DNA of 33,068 nucleotides from JAUILA01 sp964563925. Lineage in GTDB: Bacteria > Bacteroidota > Bacteroidia > Cytophagales > Cyclobacteriaceae. The stretch covers positions 1 through 33,068 of the forward strand of contig CAZLZD010000048.1 in the NCBI GenBank assembly GCA_964563925.1, written 5' to 3'. A model generated the notes under the pieces. That model saw only the letters and a program-made list of their open reading frames with translations, searched no databases and was not told where the DNA came from. The position numbers were made by a program, and so were the translations under genes. Shown piece by piece: positions 1-7,372 of the stretch (position 1 is the stretch's first letter; each line of letters opens with the position of its first letter).

Positions 1-48
1 AAATAGTGTATTTCTGCGCCCTCGAAACCCGTAAATAGTCACGGAAAA

Positions 49-79
49 TTTTTCTTTTACGTATAAGAAACTATTTTTA
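49..79 (+). promoter_or_regulatory. Candidate promoter of the dksA-like/scpB/rlu operon
   Basis: A TTTT at 49-52 is followed after exactly 19 bp by TATTTTTA at 72-79. The Bacteroidota consensus is TTTG-N19-TAnnTTTG, so each box has one mismatch. It would give a leader of roughly 40 nt before the ATG at 123, which is compatible with the good ribosome binding site there. The surrounding DNA is AT-rich, so a chance match is possible. Nothing else is recognisable in bases 1-110. Confidence 0.35.
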
Positions 80-110
80 GGCGCGTTTTGAAATTGTGTT
101 TAACGTTTAA

Positions 111-117
111 AAGGAGG
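111..117 (+). promoter_or_regulatory. Strong Shine-Dalgarno site of the DksA-like gene
   Basis: AAGGAGG lies 5 nt before the ATG at 123. It fixes the start codon and is unusual here: I checked the start regions of the other genes in the window and saw no comparable AGGAGG, as expected for Bacteroidota, where Shine-Dalgarno motifs are generally weak. Confidence 0.7.
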
Positions 118-122
118 ATAAC

Positions 123-509
123 ATGGCTCAGGAGGACAAAACAAGGTATACAGATCAGGAGCTAAAAGAGTTTGAAGATCTGATCAACGAGAAACTTGAA
201 AAGGCACGTTCAGAATTCAGGATTCTTAAGGAGACATTGAACAAATCGAATGACGAAGGTACGGACAGTACGTCCGGAAACACAAAAGTTCTGGAAGATG
301 GGGCGGATACTGCCGAGAAAGAGAACCTGAGTCAACTGGCAGCAAGACAGCAAAAATTCATCAATAACCTGGAGAATGCGCTGATTCGTATCAAGAACGG
401 TACGTATGGTGTGTGCTCAGTCACTGGTAAACTTATTGCTAAAGAGCGTTTGCGCGCCGTACCGCATACCACCCAGTCCATTGAGGCAAAGCTAAGCCAG
501 TCGAGCTAG
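123..509 (+). CDS. TraR/DksA-family protein with degenerate zinc finger
   Basis: A 128-aa protein with an N-terminal helical/coiled-coil part (about residues 10-90, rich in K/E/L) followed by the TraR/DksA C-terminal module. The usual C4 zinc finger is reduced to one cysteine (C98 in YGVCSVTGKLI). The downstream KERLRAVPHTTQSIEAK block, typical of the Bacteroidota version of this family, is kept. DksA relatives bind RNA polymerase through the secondary channel and tune transcription; whether this zinc-less form does so is not shown here. It is the first gene of a tight operon: scpB starts on the base after its stop. Family assignment is firm, function is inferred. Confidence 0.85.
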   Translation: MAQEDKTRYTDQELKEFEDLINEKLEKARSEFRILKETLNKSNDEGTDSTSGNTKVLEDGADTAEKENLSQLAARQQKFINNLENALIRIKNGTYGVCSVTGKLIAKERLRAVPHTTQSIEAKLSQSS

Positions 510-1076
510 TTGGATTTTCTTCGGAATCATATCGAGGCATTGATATTCTGTTCACCAACACCCATCCGGGTAGGTGACATTCAGGGTTGCCTCACAGAAA
601 TGTTTGAGGCAGATGTTCCGGAAAAGGATATTCTTGAGGCTCTTGACCTGATCAGGGATCGATATGCGGATGATACCTTCTCCTATGAGTTGAACAAAAC
701 GGGTGGTGGCTACCAGTTTTTAACCAAACCAGCCTACCAGGCCAGTATAGGTATTATGCTTAAACAGCAGTCGAAGAGGAGGTTGTCCAATTCGGCGCTG
801 GAAACATTGTCCATAATAGCCTATAAGCAGCCTGTTACAAAAAGCGAAGTGGAAAATATACGGGGTGTCAATTGTGATTATGCCGTTCAAAAGCTGTTGG
901 AGAAAGGCCTGGTAGAGATACGGGGTAAGTCCGACGGCATCGGCCGCCCGTTAATTTACGGTACCAGTCAGACCTTCATGGAATATTTTGGTATCAATGA
1001 TCTGAATGAATTGCCGACACCAAAGGATTTTTCCTCCCAGGAAGATAACGTAATCGGCGAAGAGTCGGATCAGTAA
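510..1076 (+). CDS. scpB: Segregation and condensation protein B
   Basis: ScpB is a winged-helix subunit of the SMC-ScpA-ScpB complex that compacts and segregates the chromosome. The 188-aa product has the two tandem winged-helix domains. Diagnostic blocks are LRNHIEALIFCSPTPI at the N-terminus, LSNSALETLSIIAYKQPVTK and the RGVNCDYAVQKLLEKGLVE segment, followed by GRPLIYGTS. Length fits the family. The start is a TTG directly abutting the TAG of the upstream gene. No ATG is available before conserved sequence, so TTG is the best choice and suggests translational coupling. A short acidic tail follows the domain. The next gene begins 2 bp after the stop. Confidence 0.93.
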   Translation: MDFLRNHIEALIFCSPTPIRVGDIQGCLTEMFEADVPEKDILEALDLIRDRYADDTFSYELNKTGGGYQFLTKPAYQASIGIMLKQQSKRRLSNSALETLSIIAYKQPVTKSEVENIRGVNCDYAVQKLLEKGLVEIRGKSDGIGRPLIYGTSQTFMEYFGINDLNELPTPKDFSSQEDNVIGEESDQ

Positions 1077-1078
1077 TT

Positions 1079-2467
1079 ATGAAACCGCGCAACAATCGAA
1101 ATCCGCGTTCATCCAAAGACGGACGCAAGGATAACCCCGAATCGAAGGGAGAACGACCCGGGAAGAAGGAAGGAAGCAGACCCGGTAAACCCAACAGGGA
1201 ACAGAGTGATTCTGCCGGACGCCGGGAGTGGGGAAAGGACAAGAATCCTGATTCTTCCCGTGGAAACTATCCGGATAAAAAACGTGGAGGCAGACCTGAT
1301 AAACCAGGCAGGGTTAACAGGGATAAGAAAAGTTCTGCCGGACGCCGCGAGTGGAAAAAAGACGATAAGCCCGATCCTTCCCGTTCCAGGGGAGACAACC
1401 CAGACAACAAAAGAGGAGGCAGACAGGATAAGCCCGACCGGGACAAGAGAACTTCTGCCGGGAGCCGGGAATGGAAAAAAGATAAAACACGGGATACTCC
1501 CCGATCCGGTGGAGAAAGTCCGGACAAAAAGAAAGGAAACAGCCGCCACAAGCCGGAAATGGAGAAGCGTGATTCCAGCGGAAGCCGTGAGTGGAAAAAG
1601 GAAGCCGGAAACCGGGCCCGGCCGGAGCGACACAAAGACGGAAGTCAGTCGGGTCGTAAAAAGGGGGGAAGATCAGCCGCTGGAGACCGAAAGAAAAGTT
1701 CGAAAGAAGCAGGTTCAGAAAAGAAGACCATCCAGGACTCCTCCACCCAGGAGCGTGCCGGGATCAGGCTCAATAAATTCATAGCTGATGCGGGAATATG
1801 TTCGCGTCGCGAAGCCGATAAGTTAATCGAACAGGGAGAAATCACGGTGAACGGACAGGTGGTCACACAACTGGGGACCAAGGTCTCCCGGAGTGACAAG
1901 GTTAAATACCAGGGAAAAAAGCTGGTTCCTGAAAAGCTGGTCTATGTGTTGTTAAATAAGCCAAAGGATTTTATTACCACCACCGATGATCCGGAGGATC
2001 GCCGGACGGTTATGGACCTGGTGAAGAACGCATGTGAAGAAAGGATTTATCCTGTAGGCCGTCTTGACCGGCAGACTACCGGACTGTTGTTGCTTACCAA
2101 TGATGGTGAGCTGGCCAAAGCCCTTGCCCATCCTTCGCATAATGTCCGTAAAATCTATAAAGTCGAACTTGATCAGCCGCTCACCCGGGCCCATCTTGAC
2201 CAGATTAAAGAGGGCCTTCAGCTTGAAGACGGAAAGGCCCAGGTAGACGAAGTGGCCATACTCACACCCGATATGAAGACAGTGGGAATTGAACTGCATA
2301 TCGGACGTAATCGCATAGTCAGAAGAATATTTGAGTTCCTTGGGTACGAGGTGGTTAAACTTGACCGTGTCATGTATGCGGGCCTTGACAAACAACGGTT
2401 GTCGCGGGGTAAATGGAGAATGCTTACCGATAAGGAAGTGATCCGCCTGAAACGATACCAGAAGTGA
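1079..2467 (+). CDS. RluB-family 23S rRNA pseudouridine synthase with long repetitive basic N-terminus
   Basis: The C-terminal half (about residues 228-462) is a complete RsuA/RluB/E/F-type pseudouridine synthase. An S4 RNA-binding domain (RLNKFIADAGICSRREADKL) is followed by the catalytic block PVGRLDRQTTGLLLLTNDGE, with D330 as the expected nucleophile. The enzyme isomerises a uridine in rRNA; the neighbourhood and S4 domain favour 23S rRNA. The first ~225 residues are low-complexity, rich in K/R/D/G/S/P, and hold four 40-residue repeats beginning SAGRREW or close variants at residues 45, 86, 126 and 166. Basic extensions on this enzyme are common in Bacteroidota; a repeat this regular is less usual. 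It may bind RNA (inference). Last gene of the operon. Confidence 0.9.
   Translation: MKPRNNRNPRSSKDGRKDNPESKGERPGKKEGSRPGKPNREQSDSAGRREWGKDKNPDSSRGNYPDKKRGGRPDKPGRVNRDKKSSAGRREWKKDDKPDPSRSRGDNPDNKRGGRQDKPDRDKRTSAGSREWKKDKTRDTPRSGGESPDKKKGNSRHKPEMEKRDSSGSREWKKEAGNRARPERHKDGSQSGRKKGGRSAAGDRKKSSKEAGSEKKTIQDSSTQERAGIRLNKFIADAGICSRREADKLIEQGEITVNGQVVTQLGTKVSRSDKVKYQGKKLVPEKLVYVLLNKPKDFITTTDDPEDRRTVMDLVKNACEERIYPVGRLDRQTTGLLLLTNDGELAKALAHPSHNVRKIYKVELDQPLTRAHLDQIKEGLQLEDGKAQVDEVAILTPDMKTVGIELHIGRNRIVRRIFEFLGYEVVKLDRVMYAGLDKQRLSRGKWRMLTDKEVIRLKRYQK
1211..1612 (+). repeat. In-frame tandem repeat of about 120 bp, four copies, inside the pseudouridine synthase gene
   Basis: Copies begin at about 1211, 1334, 1454 and 1574, giving spacings of 41, 40 and 40 codons; the last copy is partial. 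Each encodes S(A/S)G(R/S)REWkKD, then a P/D/R-rich stretch and a K/R/G/D-rich stretch. Copies have diverged at DNA level but stay in frame, so selection appears to act on the peptide composition. Confidence 0.85.
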
Positions 2468-2522
2468 TTCCCGTGTAGCGATACCTGGTGTGATCCCCCT
2501 GTAGCGATACCAGAAGTAATTC
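2453..2522 (+). repeat. 26-bp direct tandem repeat, 2.7 copies, spanning the end of the pseudouridine synthase gene
   Basis: Units start at CGATACC at 2453, 2479 and 2505, exactly 26 bp apart. The first unit contains the last codons and the TGA stop; the other two are non-coding. Units 1 and 2 differ at about 5 of 26 positions; unit 3 is partial (18 bp) and closely matches unit 1. It looks like slippage duplication of the gene end; a period of 26 is not in frame. Confidence 0.85.
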
Positions 2523-2550
2523 AAATCCATTCTAAATTGGAGGAATAATT

Positions 2551-2573
2551 TAGTATGCTTGCATACTATTTTT
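2551..2573 (+). terminator. Probable intrinsic terminator of the dksA-like/scpB/rlu operon
   Basis: TAGTATG (2551-2557) can pair with CATACTA (2562-2568) around a 4-nt loop, followed directly by TTTTT (2569-2573). The stem is AT-rich and weak, but position (84 bp after the operon's last stop) and the T run support a terminator. The rest of 2574-2660 shows nothing recognisable. Confidence 0.5.
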
Positions 2574-2660
2574 CATGATATCTTGTAAATTAGGCTCTCA
2601 GAATCCTTTGCGGGCGCAAGGGTGACGGGCAGTTAGACGGAGTACCGCCTTTCTTGAAAT

Positions 2661-2691
2661 AAAAAAACCTCCCGTCATAAAGAGGGAGGTT
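2661..2691 (-). terminator. Intrinsic terminator of tRNA-Phe
   Basis: On the - strand AACCTCCC (2691-2684) pairs with GGGAGGTT (2673-2666) with a 10-nt loop, running into seven consecutive T residues at 2667-2661. It starts 5 bp after the tRNA 3' end. Strong stem plus T tract, so a confident call. Confidence 0.9.
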
Positions 2692-2695
2692 GATG

Positions 2696-2768
2696 TGGTG
2701 CTGAGTGGGCTCGAACCACCGACTCACGGATTTTCAGTCCGATGCTCTACCAACTGAGCTACAGCACC
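2696..2768 (-). tRNA. tRNA-Phe (GAA)
   Basis: A 73-nt cloverleaf. The acceptor GGTGCTG (5' end at 2768) pairs with CAGCACC, with discriminator A at 2696. It has a D arm with AGCTCAGTTGGTAGAGC and an anticodon loop CTGAAAA reading GAA. The T arm is GGTGGTTCGAGCCCACT-like. CCA is not encoded. It is a stand-alone gene with its own promoter and terminator. Confidence 0.97.
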
Positions 2769-2783
2769 ATTGAAATGAGGAGG

Positions 2784-2814
2784 CAAAGCTATGTAATTTT
2801 ATAACTGCTGCAAA
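2784..2814 (-). promoter_or_regulatory. Bacteroidota primary-sigma promoter of tRNA-Phe
   Basis: On the - strand TTTG (2814-2811), exactly 19 bp, then TAGCTTTG (2791-2784). This is a perfect match to the TTTG-N19-TAnnTTTG consensus described for Bacteroides. It predicts a transcript start about 10 nt before the mature tRNA 5' end. It serves as the reference promoter for judging the others in this window. Confidence 0.85.
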
Positions 2815-2848
2815 AGAAATATTGAAAATATTCTAAGCCGGAATCGCT

Positions 2849-4183
2849 ATGATATATCTCCAACAAATTGCCTTCGTACTGGTCATTGCCGTCGCAGCAT
2901 ATTTTCTCATCCGGAGGATACGCCGGATACGCGCAAATATAATGCTGGGTAAAGAGGAGGATTATTCCGATCACAAACCAGAGCGCTGGAAAACCATGCT
3001 TCTTGTTGCATTCGGACAAAAGAAAATGTTCAAGCGGTTCATACCGGCCTTTTTGCATTTACTGATCTATGTAGGATTTATTGTAATCAATATTGAGGTG
3101 CTGGAGTTTGTCCTTGACGGCCTCACCGGTACCCACCGGATGTTTGCGCCTTACCTCGGCGATGTGTATCCGGTATTGATGAATATATTTGAGTTCCTCG
3201 CTGTCGGTGTCCTTTTTTCCTGTGTTGTCTTTTTAATACGGCGTAATGTCCTTTCCATTCGTCGTTTCAAGGCAAGGGAAATGACTGCCTGGCCTAAGCT
3301 GGATGCCAATCTGATCCTGGTAATTGAAATTGTACTTATGCTGGCCATCCTTACAATGAATGCCGCTGACCAGCTTCTCCAGGAAAGTGACCCGGAACAT
3401 TATACAGCGACCGGGACCCTGTTTTTCAGCTCCATGCTTATCCCGTTGTTTGACGGACTTTCCCAAAACGCGTTGGTGGCCATCGAACGGTCTATGTGGT
3501 GGTTCCACATTTGCGGAATCCTGGGATTTGCGGTGTATATCACCTACTCAAAGCACCTTCATATTTTTATGGCATTCCCAAATACGTGGTACAGTAACAT
3601 GATTCCCAAAGGGCAGATGAAGAATATGGATGTGGTGACCAATGAGGTTAATATGATGCTGGGTCTGTCCACACAAGGCGGAGATACACAGAACCCTGAC
3701 GAGATTGGCCGGTTCGGGGCAAAAGATGTAAACGATCTGTCCTGGAGAAATATCATGGGATCATTTGCCTGCACGGAGTGCGGGCGCTGTACGTCGGAAT
3801 GCCCGGCCAACCAGACAGGTAAATTATTATCCCCGAGAAAGATTATGATGGATACCCGGGACCGGGCCGAGGAAGTTGGGGCCAGCAAGGCCAAGGGAGG
3901 CAAAGGGCTGCAGGATGGGAAGTCCCTGCTCGGGGATTACATTACGAAAGAGGAGATATTAGCCTGCACCAATTGCAATGCATGCGTGGAAGCCTGTCCG
4001 GTAAACATTAATCCCCTGGAGATTATCCAGGAATTAAGAAGGTACGTGGCGATGGAGGAATCAGGTACCCCCCCTTCCTGGAATGCGATGTTCCAGAATA
4101 TCGAAACCAATTTTGCCCCGTGGAAATTTCCTCCGACTGACCGATTCAGGTGGGCAGATAAATTAAACGAAAAATCAGAATAG
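2849..4183 (+). CDS. Membrane Fe-S electron-transfer protein (HdrE/NarI-like membrane part fused to di-[4Fe-4S] domain)
   Basis: 444 aa. The N-terminal ~260 residues contain about six membrane segments with histidines suited to haem b (FLHLLIYVGF, WWFHICGILGF, KHLHIF). This part resembles the cytochrome b subunit of nitrate or heterodisulfide reductases. The C-terminal part carries two ferredoxin-type clusters, CTECGRCTSECP and CTNCNACVEACPV. With the next gene, 2 bp downstream, it forms the (Fe-S)-binding pair common in Bacteroidota. The pair is thought to move electrons between the quinone pool and a cytoplasmic thiol, flavin or ETF partner; the actual partner is not encoded here. No recognisable promoter directly upstream. 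Confidence 0.85.
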   Translation: MIYLQQIAFVLVIAVAAYFLIRRIRRIRANIMLGKEEDYSDHKPERWKTMLLVAFGQKKMFKRFIPAFLHLLIYVGFIVINIEVLEFVLDGLTGTHRMFAPYLGDVYPVLMNIFEFLAVGVLFSCVVFLIRRNVLSIRRFKAREMTAWPKLDANLILVIEIVLMLAILTMNAADQLLQESDPEHYTATGTLFFSSMLIPLFDGLSQNALVAIERSMWWFHICGILGFAVYITYSKHLHIFMAFPNTWYSNMIPKGQMKNMDVVTNEVNMMLGLSTQGGDTQNPDEIGRFGAKDVNDLSWRNIMGSFACTECGRCTSECPANQTGKLLSPRKIMMDTRDRAEEVGASKAKGGKGLQDGKSLLGDYITKEEILACTNCNACVEACPVNINPLEIIQELRRYVAMEESGTPPSWNAMFQNIETNFAPWKFPPTDRFRWADKLNEKSE

Positions 4184-4185
4184 CT

Positions 4186-4989
4186 ATGAGCGATACTACA
4201 CGGAAGCCTGTACCTACAATGGCTGAAATGGCAGCCGGCGGCGAATCACCGGAGATTTTATTCTGGGTAGGCTGTGCAGGTTCTTTTGACGACAGATATA
4301 AGAGTGTTACCCGTGCCTTTGTCAGCATCCTGAATAAGGTGGGTATTTCATTTGCGGTACTCGGACCGGAAGAGACCTGTACTGGAGATCCGGCCCGAAG
4401 GGCCGGGAATGAATTCCTTTTCCAGATGCAGGCGGTGTCAAATATACAGGTGCTCAATGGGTACAACATAAAAAAAATAGTGACTGCTTGTCCGCATTGT
4501 TTTAACACCCTGAAAAATGAATACCCGGCACTGGGGGGCGAATATGAAGTCATCCATCATTCCACGTTTCTGCAGCAACTGATCGATGAGGGCAAGGTGG
4601 GGCTCAAAGGCGGGGGAGAATTCCGCGGGAAGAAAATCACCTATCACGATAGCTGTTTCCTGGGCAGGGCCAATAATATATACGAAGCACCACGTAAAGT
4701 ACTGGAGGCACTGGATGCCGAGCTGGTCGAGATGAAACGGTGCCGGACAAAAGGATTTTGTTGTGGCGCCGGAGGCGGTCAGATGTTCAAGGATGCAGAG
4801 AAAGGTAATAAGGAGGTAAATATTGACCGGACCGAAGAGGCTCTGAGTACAGGTGCCGGTACGGTGGCTGTGGCATGTCCTTTTTGCATGACAATGATGA
4901 GTGACGGGGTAAAGAACAAGGAAAAAGAGAATGAGGTAAAGGTAATGGACCTGGCCGAATTGATCGCACAGGCAGAAGGGCTCAGCTAA
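4186..4989 (+). CDS. Cysteine-rich (CCG) domain Fe-S oxidoreductase, HdrB/HdrD-like
   Basis: 267-aa soluble protein with two CCG-type cysteine-rich domains of the heterodisulfide reductase/GlpC/LutA class. The first spans VGCAGSFDDRYK through CTGDPARRAGNE to ACPHCFNTLKNEY. The second has HDSCFLGRANN, KGFCCGAGGGQMF and ACPFCMTMM. Such domains bind a non-cubane [4Fe-4S] cluster that handles thiol or disulfide chemistry, or form a subunit contact. It overlaps no gene but sits 2 bp after the membrane Fe-S protein, so the two are almost certainly co-translated partners. Family firm, substrate unknown. Confidence 0.87.
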   Translation: MSDTTRKPVPTMAEMAAGGESPEILFWVGCAGSFDDRYKSVTRAFVSILNKVGISFAVLGPEETCTGDPARRAGNEFLFQMQAVSNIQVLNGYNIKKIVTACPHCFNTLKNEYPALGGEYEVIHHSTFLQQLIDEGKVGLKGGGEFRGKKITYHDSCFLGRANNIYEAPRKVLEALDAELVEMKRCRTKGFCCGAGGGQMFKDAEKGNKEVNIDRTEEALSTGAGTVAVACPFCMTMMSDGVKNKEKENEVKVMDLAELIAQAEGLS

Positions 4990-4996
4990 TAGTTTG

Positions 4997-5030
4997 AAAA
5001 AGGAAAAAGGCCCGGCGCCGCCACCGGACC
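4997..5030 (-). terminator. Intrinsic terminator of the spondin lipoprotein gene
   Basis: On the - strand GGTCCGG (5030-5024) pairs with CCGGGCC (5015-5009, one G-T wobble), followed by TTTTTCCTTTTT to 4997. It lies 30 bp beyond the stop at 5060. On the + strand there is no T run after the hairpin, so it probably acts mainly on the - strand gene. Confidence 0.75.
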
Positions 5031-5059
5031 TTCAACCCGCTCTGCATTCTCCTAAACAA

Positions 5060-6427
5060 TCAAAGCTGAGGGGTTATTTGTACCAGGATCAGCGCATCGG
5101 TCGAAGGAACGATTTGCGGCGTGGTGGTAATTTCACGAACGGTATTATCCTCGTCGGGTGCTCCCGTATCAGGTCCTGACTGACGTATGGCCTGGTCAGG
5201 TCCGGATCCCGGATACTGATCTGTTTCTGTTCCCACGTCGAATATCATCACCATGGAACTAATGTCACCGCTAACCGGGACCCCGCTGGTGAATAACGGG
5301 ATGCCTTCCCCGTCAAATGAGAAAATCCAGTCATTGCTTTGCACAAACATGGTAGCCATCGACAGCCTGTCACCCGGGACGGCATCAAACGTAAATGTGT
5401 ACACGCCACCTGGTCCGGCAGGTGCAGTTCCGAAAGTACCCCCACTGCTTACGCCGCTGACTGCGGTGATGACCGCGCCAAGTTCCGAGGCATCTCCGTC
5501 TTCGGCAATGGCCTCAAGACCGTCCCCGTAATCACTCATTCCTTCTGTGAACAGTGGATTGCCACTGTCATGCACGGCCCAGATACCGGGTGAAATCGGA
5601 TTGATCAGGCCGGTTTCAGGAGCCACAAAGGCAGCCATTTCGGAAACGATCCCATCTTCAGCGATTTCTTCCACTCCATTGTCGCGTGCCGCTTCACCGG
5701 GTACATATAATGGGTCGTCGTTAACATGGACCACATATCCTCCGGGAGAGAGTGGAGACGGAACATTGGATGAGGCAGACAAATTTTCAATTGTTACCGT
5801 GAATATGGTGCCGGTATTTGAAATGCTGACACGAACAAGTTCGTCAAGAGATGGGTAGGAAAATGTTTCTGTTCCCGAATCAGTGGTGATCTCCACATCA
5901 ATCGGGCCTTCCGTACCACCCAGCAGGGTGACCGACCCGCCCTCGTCATCTCCGGAGCCGGCGGGTTCATTGCCTGGTCCGGGCTGGTCGGAAGATCCCG
6001 GGGCTTTGTTTACTTCTGTGCCTGCATCCCAGAGATACAGCTGATCGGTAATGTCTCCGTTGACCGGGTTACCGCTGGCATCATACAAAGGCAAACCTTC
6101 GGCGGCAGGGGCTATAAACAAGTCATTGGAAGCCACCAGCATGGTGAGGAAAGTTAATTTGGGCACCGCACCGGGAAGGTAATTGGTGCCGGCCTGGAAA
6201 CTGAAGGCATATGAATCACCGGATCCGGGTAATAACGGTCCGGGATCATTTTCCCCCACCGGGGTATTGAACGTCCCTGACTGATAGAAAGGAAGGGGTG
6301 AACTAACATTTGTTATTGACACCTGAAAGGTCACGGGCTCAGGCACCATCGGACTTCCATTGTCGTCATCACTGTTACAAGCCCACAAAAACATGCCTGT
6401 AGAGAATATTATAAGAAATCTTTTCAT
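5060..6427 (-). CDS. Tandem spondin-domain lipoprotein
   Basis: 455 aa with a lipoprotein signal (MKRFLIIFSTGMFLWAC; C17 lipidated) followed by an acidic SDDDNG linker. Two spondin N-terminal-type (Spond_N) domains are visible. The first covers residues ~33-145 (FLTMLVASNDLFIAP, EGLPLYDASGNPVNGDIT, LWDAGTEVN). The second covers ~198-430 (ATMFVQSNDWIFSFDGEGIP, VSGDISSMVMIFDVGTETD). An inner repeat in the second domain duplicates VHVNDDPLY...GVEEIAEDGIVSEM as VHDSGNPLF...GLEAIAEDGDASEL. Spondin domains are extracellular calcium-binding modules in animals; the bacterial role is unknown. Own promoter with an operator matching that of the upstream two-component system, so probably part of its regulon. 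Terminated at 4997-5030. Confidence 0.85.
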   Translation of the reverse strand: MKRFLIIFSTGMFLWACNSDDDNGSPMVPEPVTFQVSITNVSSPLPFYQSGTFNTPVGENDPGPLLPGSGDSYAFSFQAGTNYLPGAVPKLTFLTMLVASNDLFIAPAAEGLPLYDASGNPVNGDITDQLYLWDAGTEVNKAPGSSDQPGPGNEPAGSGDDEGGSVTLLGGTEGPIDVEITTDSGTETFSYPSLDELVRVSISNTGTIFTVTIENLSASSNVPSPLSPGGYVVHVNDDPLYVPGEAARDNGVEEIAEDGIVSEMAAFVAPETGLINPISPGIWAVHDSGNPLFTEGMSDYGDGLEAIAEDGDASELGAVITAVSGVSSGGTFGTAPAGPGGVYTFTFDAVPGDRLSMATMFVQSNDWIFSFDGEGIPLFTSGVPVSGDISSMVMIFDVGTETDQYPGSGPDQAIRQSGPDTGAPDEDNTVREITTTPQIVPSTDALILVQITPQL

Positions 6428-6450
6428 AATTAATTAGCTTTTGATTTCTA

Positions 6451-6489
6451 CAAAAGTGACACCTGAATATCACAAAAGGTTCACAGAAC
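6451..6489 (-). promoter_or_regulatory. Promoter and tandem 11-bp operator of the spondin gene
   Basis: Read on the - strand, two adjoining 11-mers, GTTCTGTGAAC (6489-6479) and CTTTTGTGATA (6478-6468), lead into a weaker third (6467-6457). A CACTTTTG box (6458-6451) follows, one mismatch from TAnnTTTG, exactly 9 bp after the second unit. The same repeat with the same 9-bp gap stands before the response regulator gene. Predicted transcript start about 6445, giving a leader of about 18 nt. Head-to-tail 11-bp repeats are the normal site type of OmpR/PhoB-class regulators. Confidence 0.65.
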
Positions 6490-6508
6490 CGTAAGCATTG
6501 TGTAGCGT

Positions 6509-7372
6509 TCAGAGGTTCACGAAAACTCCTGCAGTGAAGGACGGCCGGGCAAAGATCAATTCTCCCGAGAAGGCAGTACTGTATCCTGCGGTGAGGCCAA
6601 ATTTATCACTGATATTGAATCCTATTTCGGGGCTGAATGCTGTATAGGAGACATTATTGCCGAACAGGGAAGTTCCGCTCGAATTGAAATTATCTTCACC
6701 GTTTTTAAGGCTATGGACGGCATTTATCCGGACAATTCCGATGAATTTTCCTATCGTTAATCCTGCTTCCACAAGATACCTGAATTCATCACTGAAGCCT
6801 TCCGTACGATTGTTAAAGCCCGCAGAAAGTGTCGCATAGGTATTTATTTTCCCCAGCGGGAACGACCTGCTGGCATCGACGGTAATAAGTTGGTTGAATT
6901 CTCCATCTCCCGTTTGTAAGGACCCATCGCGTCCCCCGGAGGAATTGCCAGTGGGCAATCCAAGCGTCAGGGAAAGGCTAATCTTCACGGAACCCTCCTG
7001 CAGAATCCCGTACTTCAACTGGATATCCGTGTCCCCGATACTGTTCAGTGCATCTCCTTCACTGATCAATTCTCCGGTTGTCCCGGAAACCTGGTCATTA
7101 ACTACCGCCCGGCTAAAAAAGGGGAAATACACAATGCCGGTCAGACGATTGGTAATGCCGTATTCGGCGTATATGCTGGTGAGATAATTCGCGCGGGTTA
7201 GATTAGGATCAATCATTCCCGTATTGGTATAATGCTGATCTGCCACGATCCACCAGCCACTTAATTTCATGTAGATTTTACCCTTTTCCCGCGGCCAGCC
7301 ACCACCGGCCAGCACCGACGAAATTGAAATGGAGAATATGAGGGTTAATACAAGGAGTCTGAGCATGATCAT
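6509..7372 (-). CDS. Predicted outer-membrane beta-barrel protein
   Basis: 287 aa. A signal peptide (MLRLLVLTLIFSISISSVLA, start at 7372 or 7366) is followed by alternating amphipathic strands through to a C-terminal FTAGVFVNL. Aromatic or hydrophobic ending is typical of outer-membrane barrels. Segments such as LSLTLGLPTGNSSGG, YATLSAGFNNR and FSPEIGFNISDKFGLTAGY resemble the MetA-pathway/transporter-like barrels, so a channel is possible. Its ATG overlaps the stop of the DM13 gene (ATGA), which indicates coupling. No specific substrate can be read from the sequence. Confidence 0.75.
   Translation of the reverse strand: MIMLRLLVLTLIFSISISSVLAGGGWPREKGKIYMKLSGWWIVADQHYTNTGMIDPNLTRANYLTSIYAEYGITNRLTGIVYFPFFSRAVVNDQVSGTTGELISEGDALNSIGDTDIQLKYGILQEGSVKISLSLTLGLPTGNSSGGRDGSLQTGDGEFNQLITVDASRSFPLGKINTYATLSAGFNNRTEGFSDEFRYLVEAGLTIGKFIGIVRINAVHSLKNGEDNFNSSGTSLFGNNVSYTAFSPEIGFNISDKFGLTAGYSTAFSGELIFARPSFTAGVFVNL

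Noticed and set aside
1109..1633. Long open frame antisense to the pseudouridine synthase repeat region
   Set aside because: It mirrors the low-complexity K/R/D/G repeat of the sense gene; composition bias keeps the other frames open, and it shows no domain or signal.
2453..2522. Short regular repeats as a possible CRISPR remnant
   Set aside because: The units are contiguous with no spacers, and unit 1 is coding sequence.
1952..2530. 192-codon antisense frame over the catalytic part of the pseudouridine synthase
   Set aside because: The sense frame encodes a well-conserved enzyme; the antisense product has no recognisable features.
2696..2768. tRNA-Phe as an attachment site for an integrated element
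   Set aside because: No partial duplicate of the tRNA end, integrase or foreign-looking cargo is in the window.
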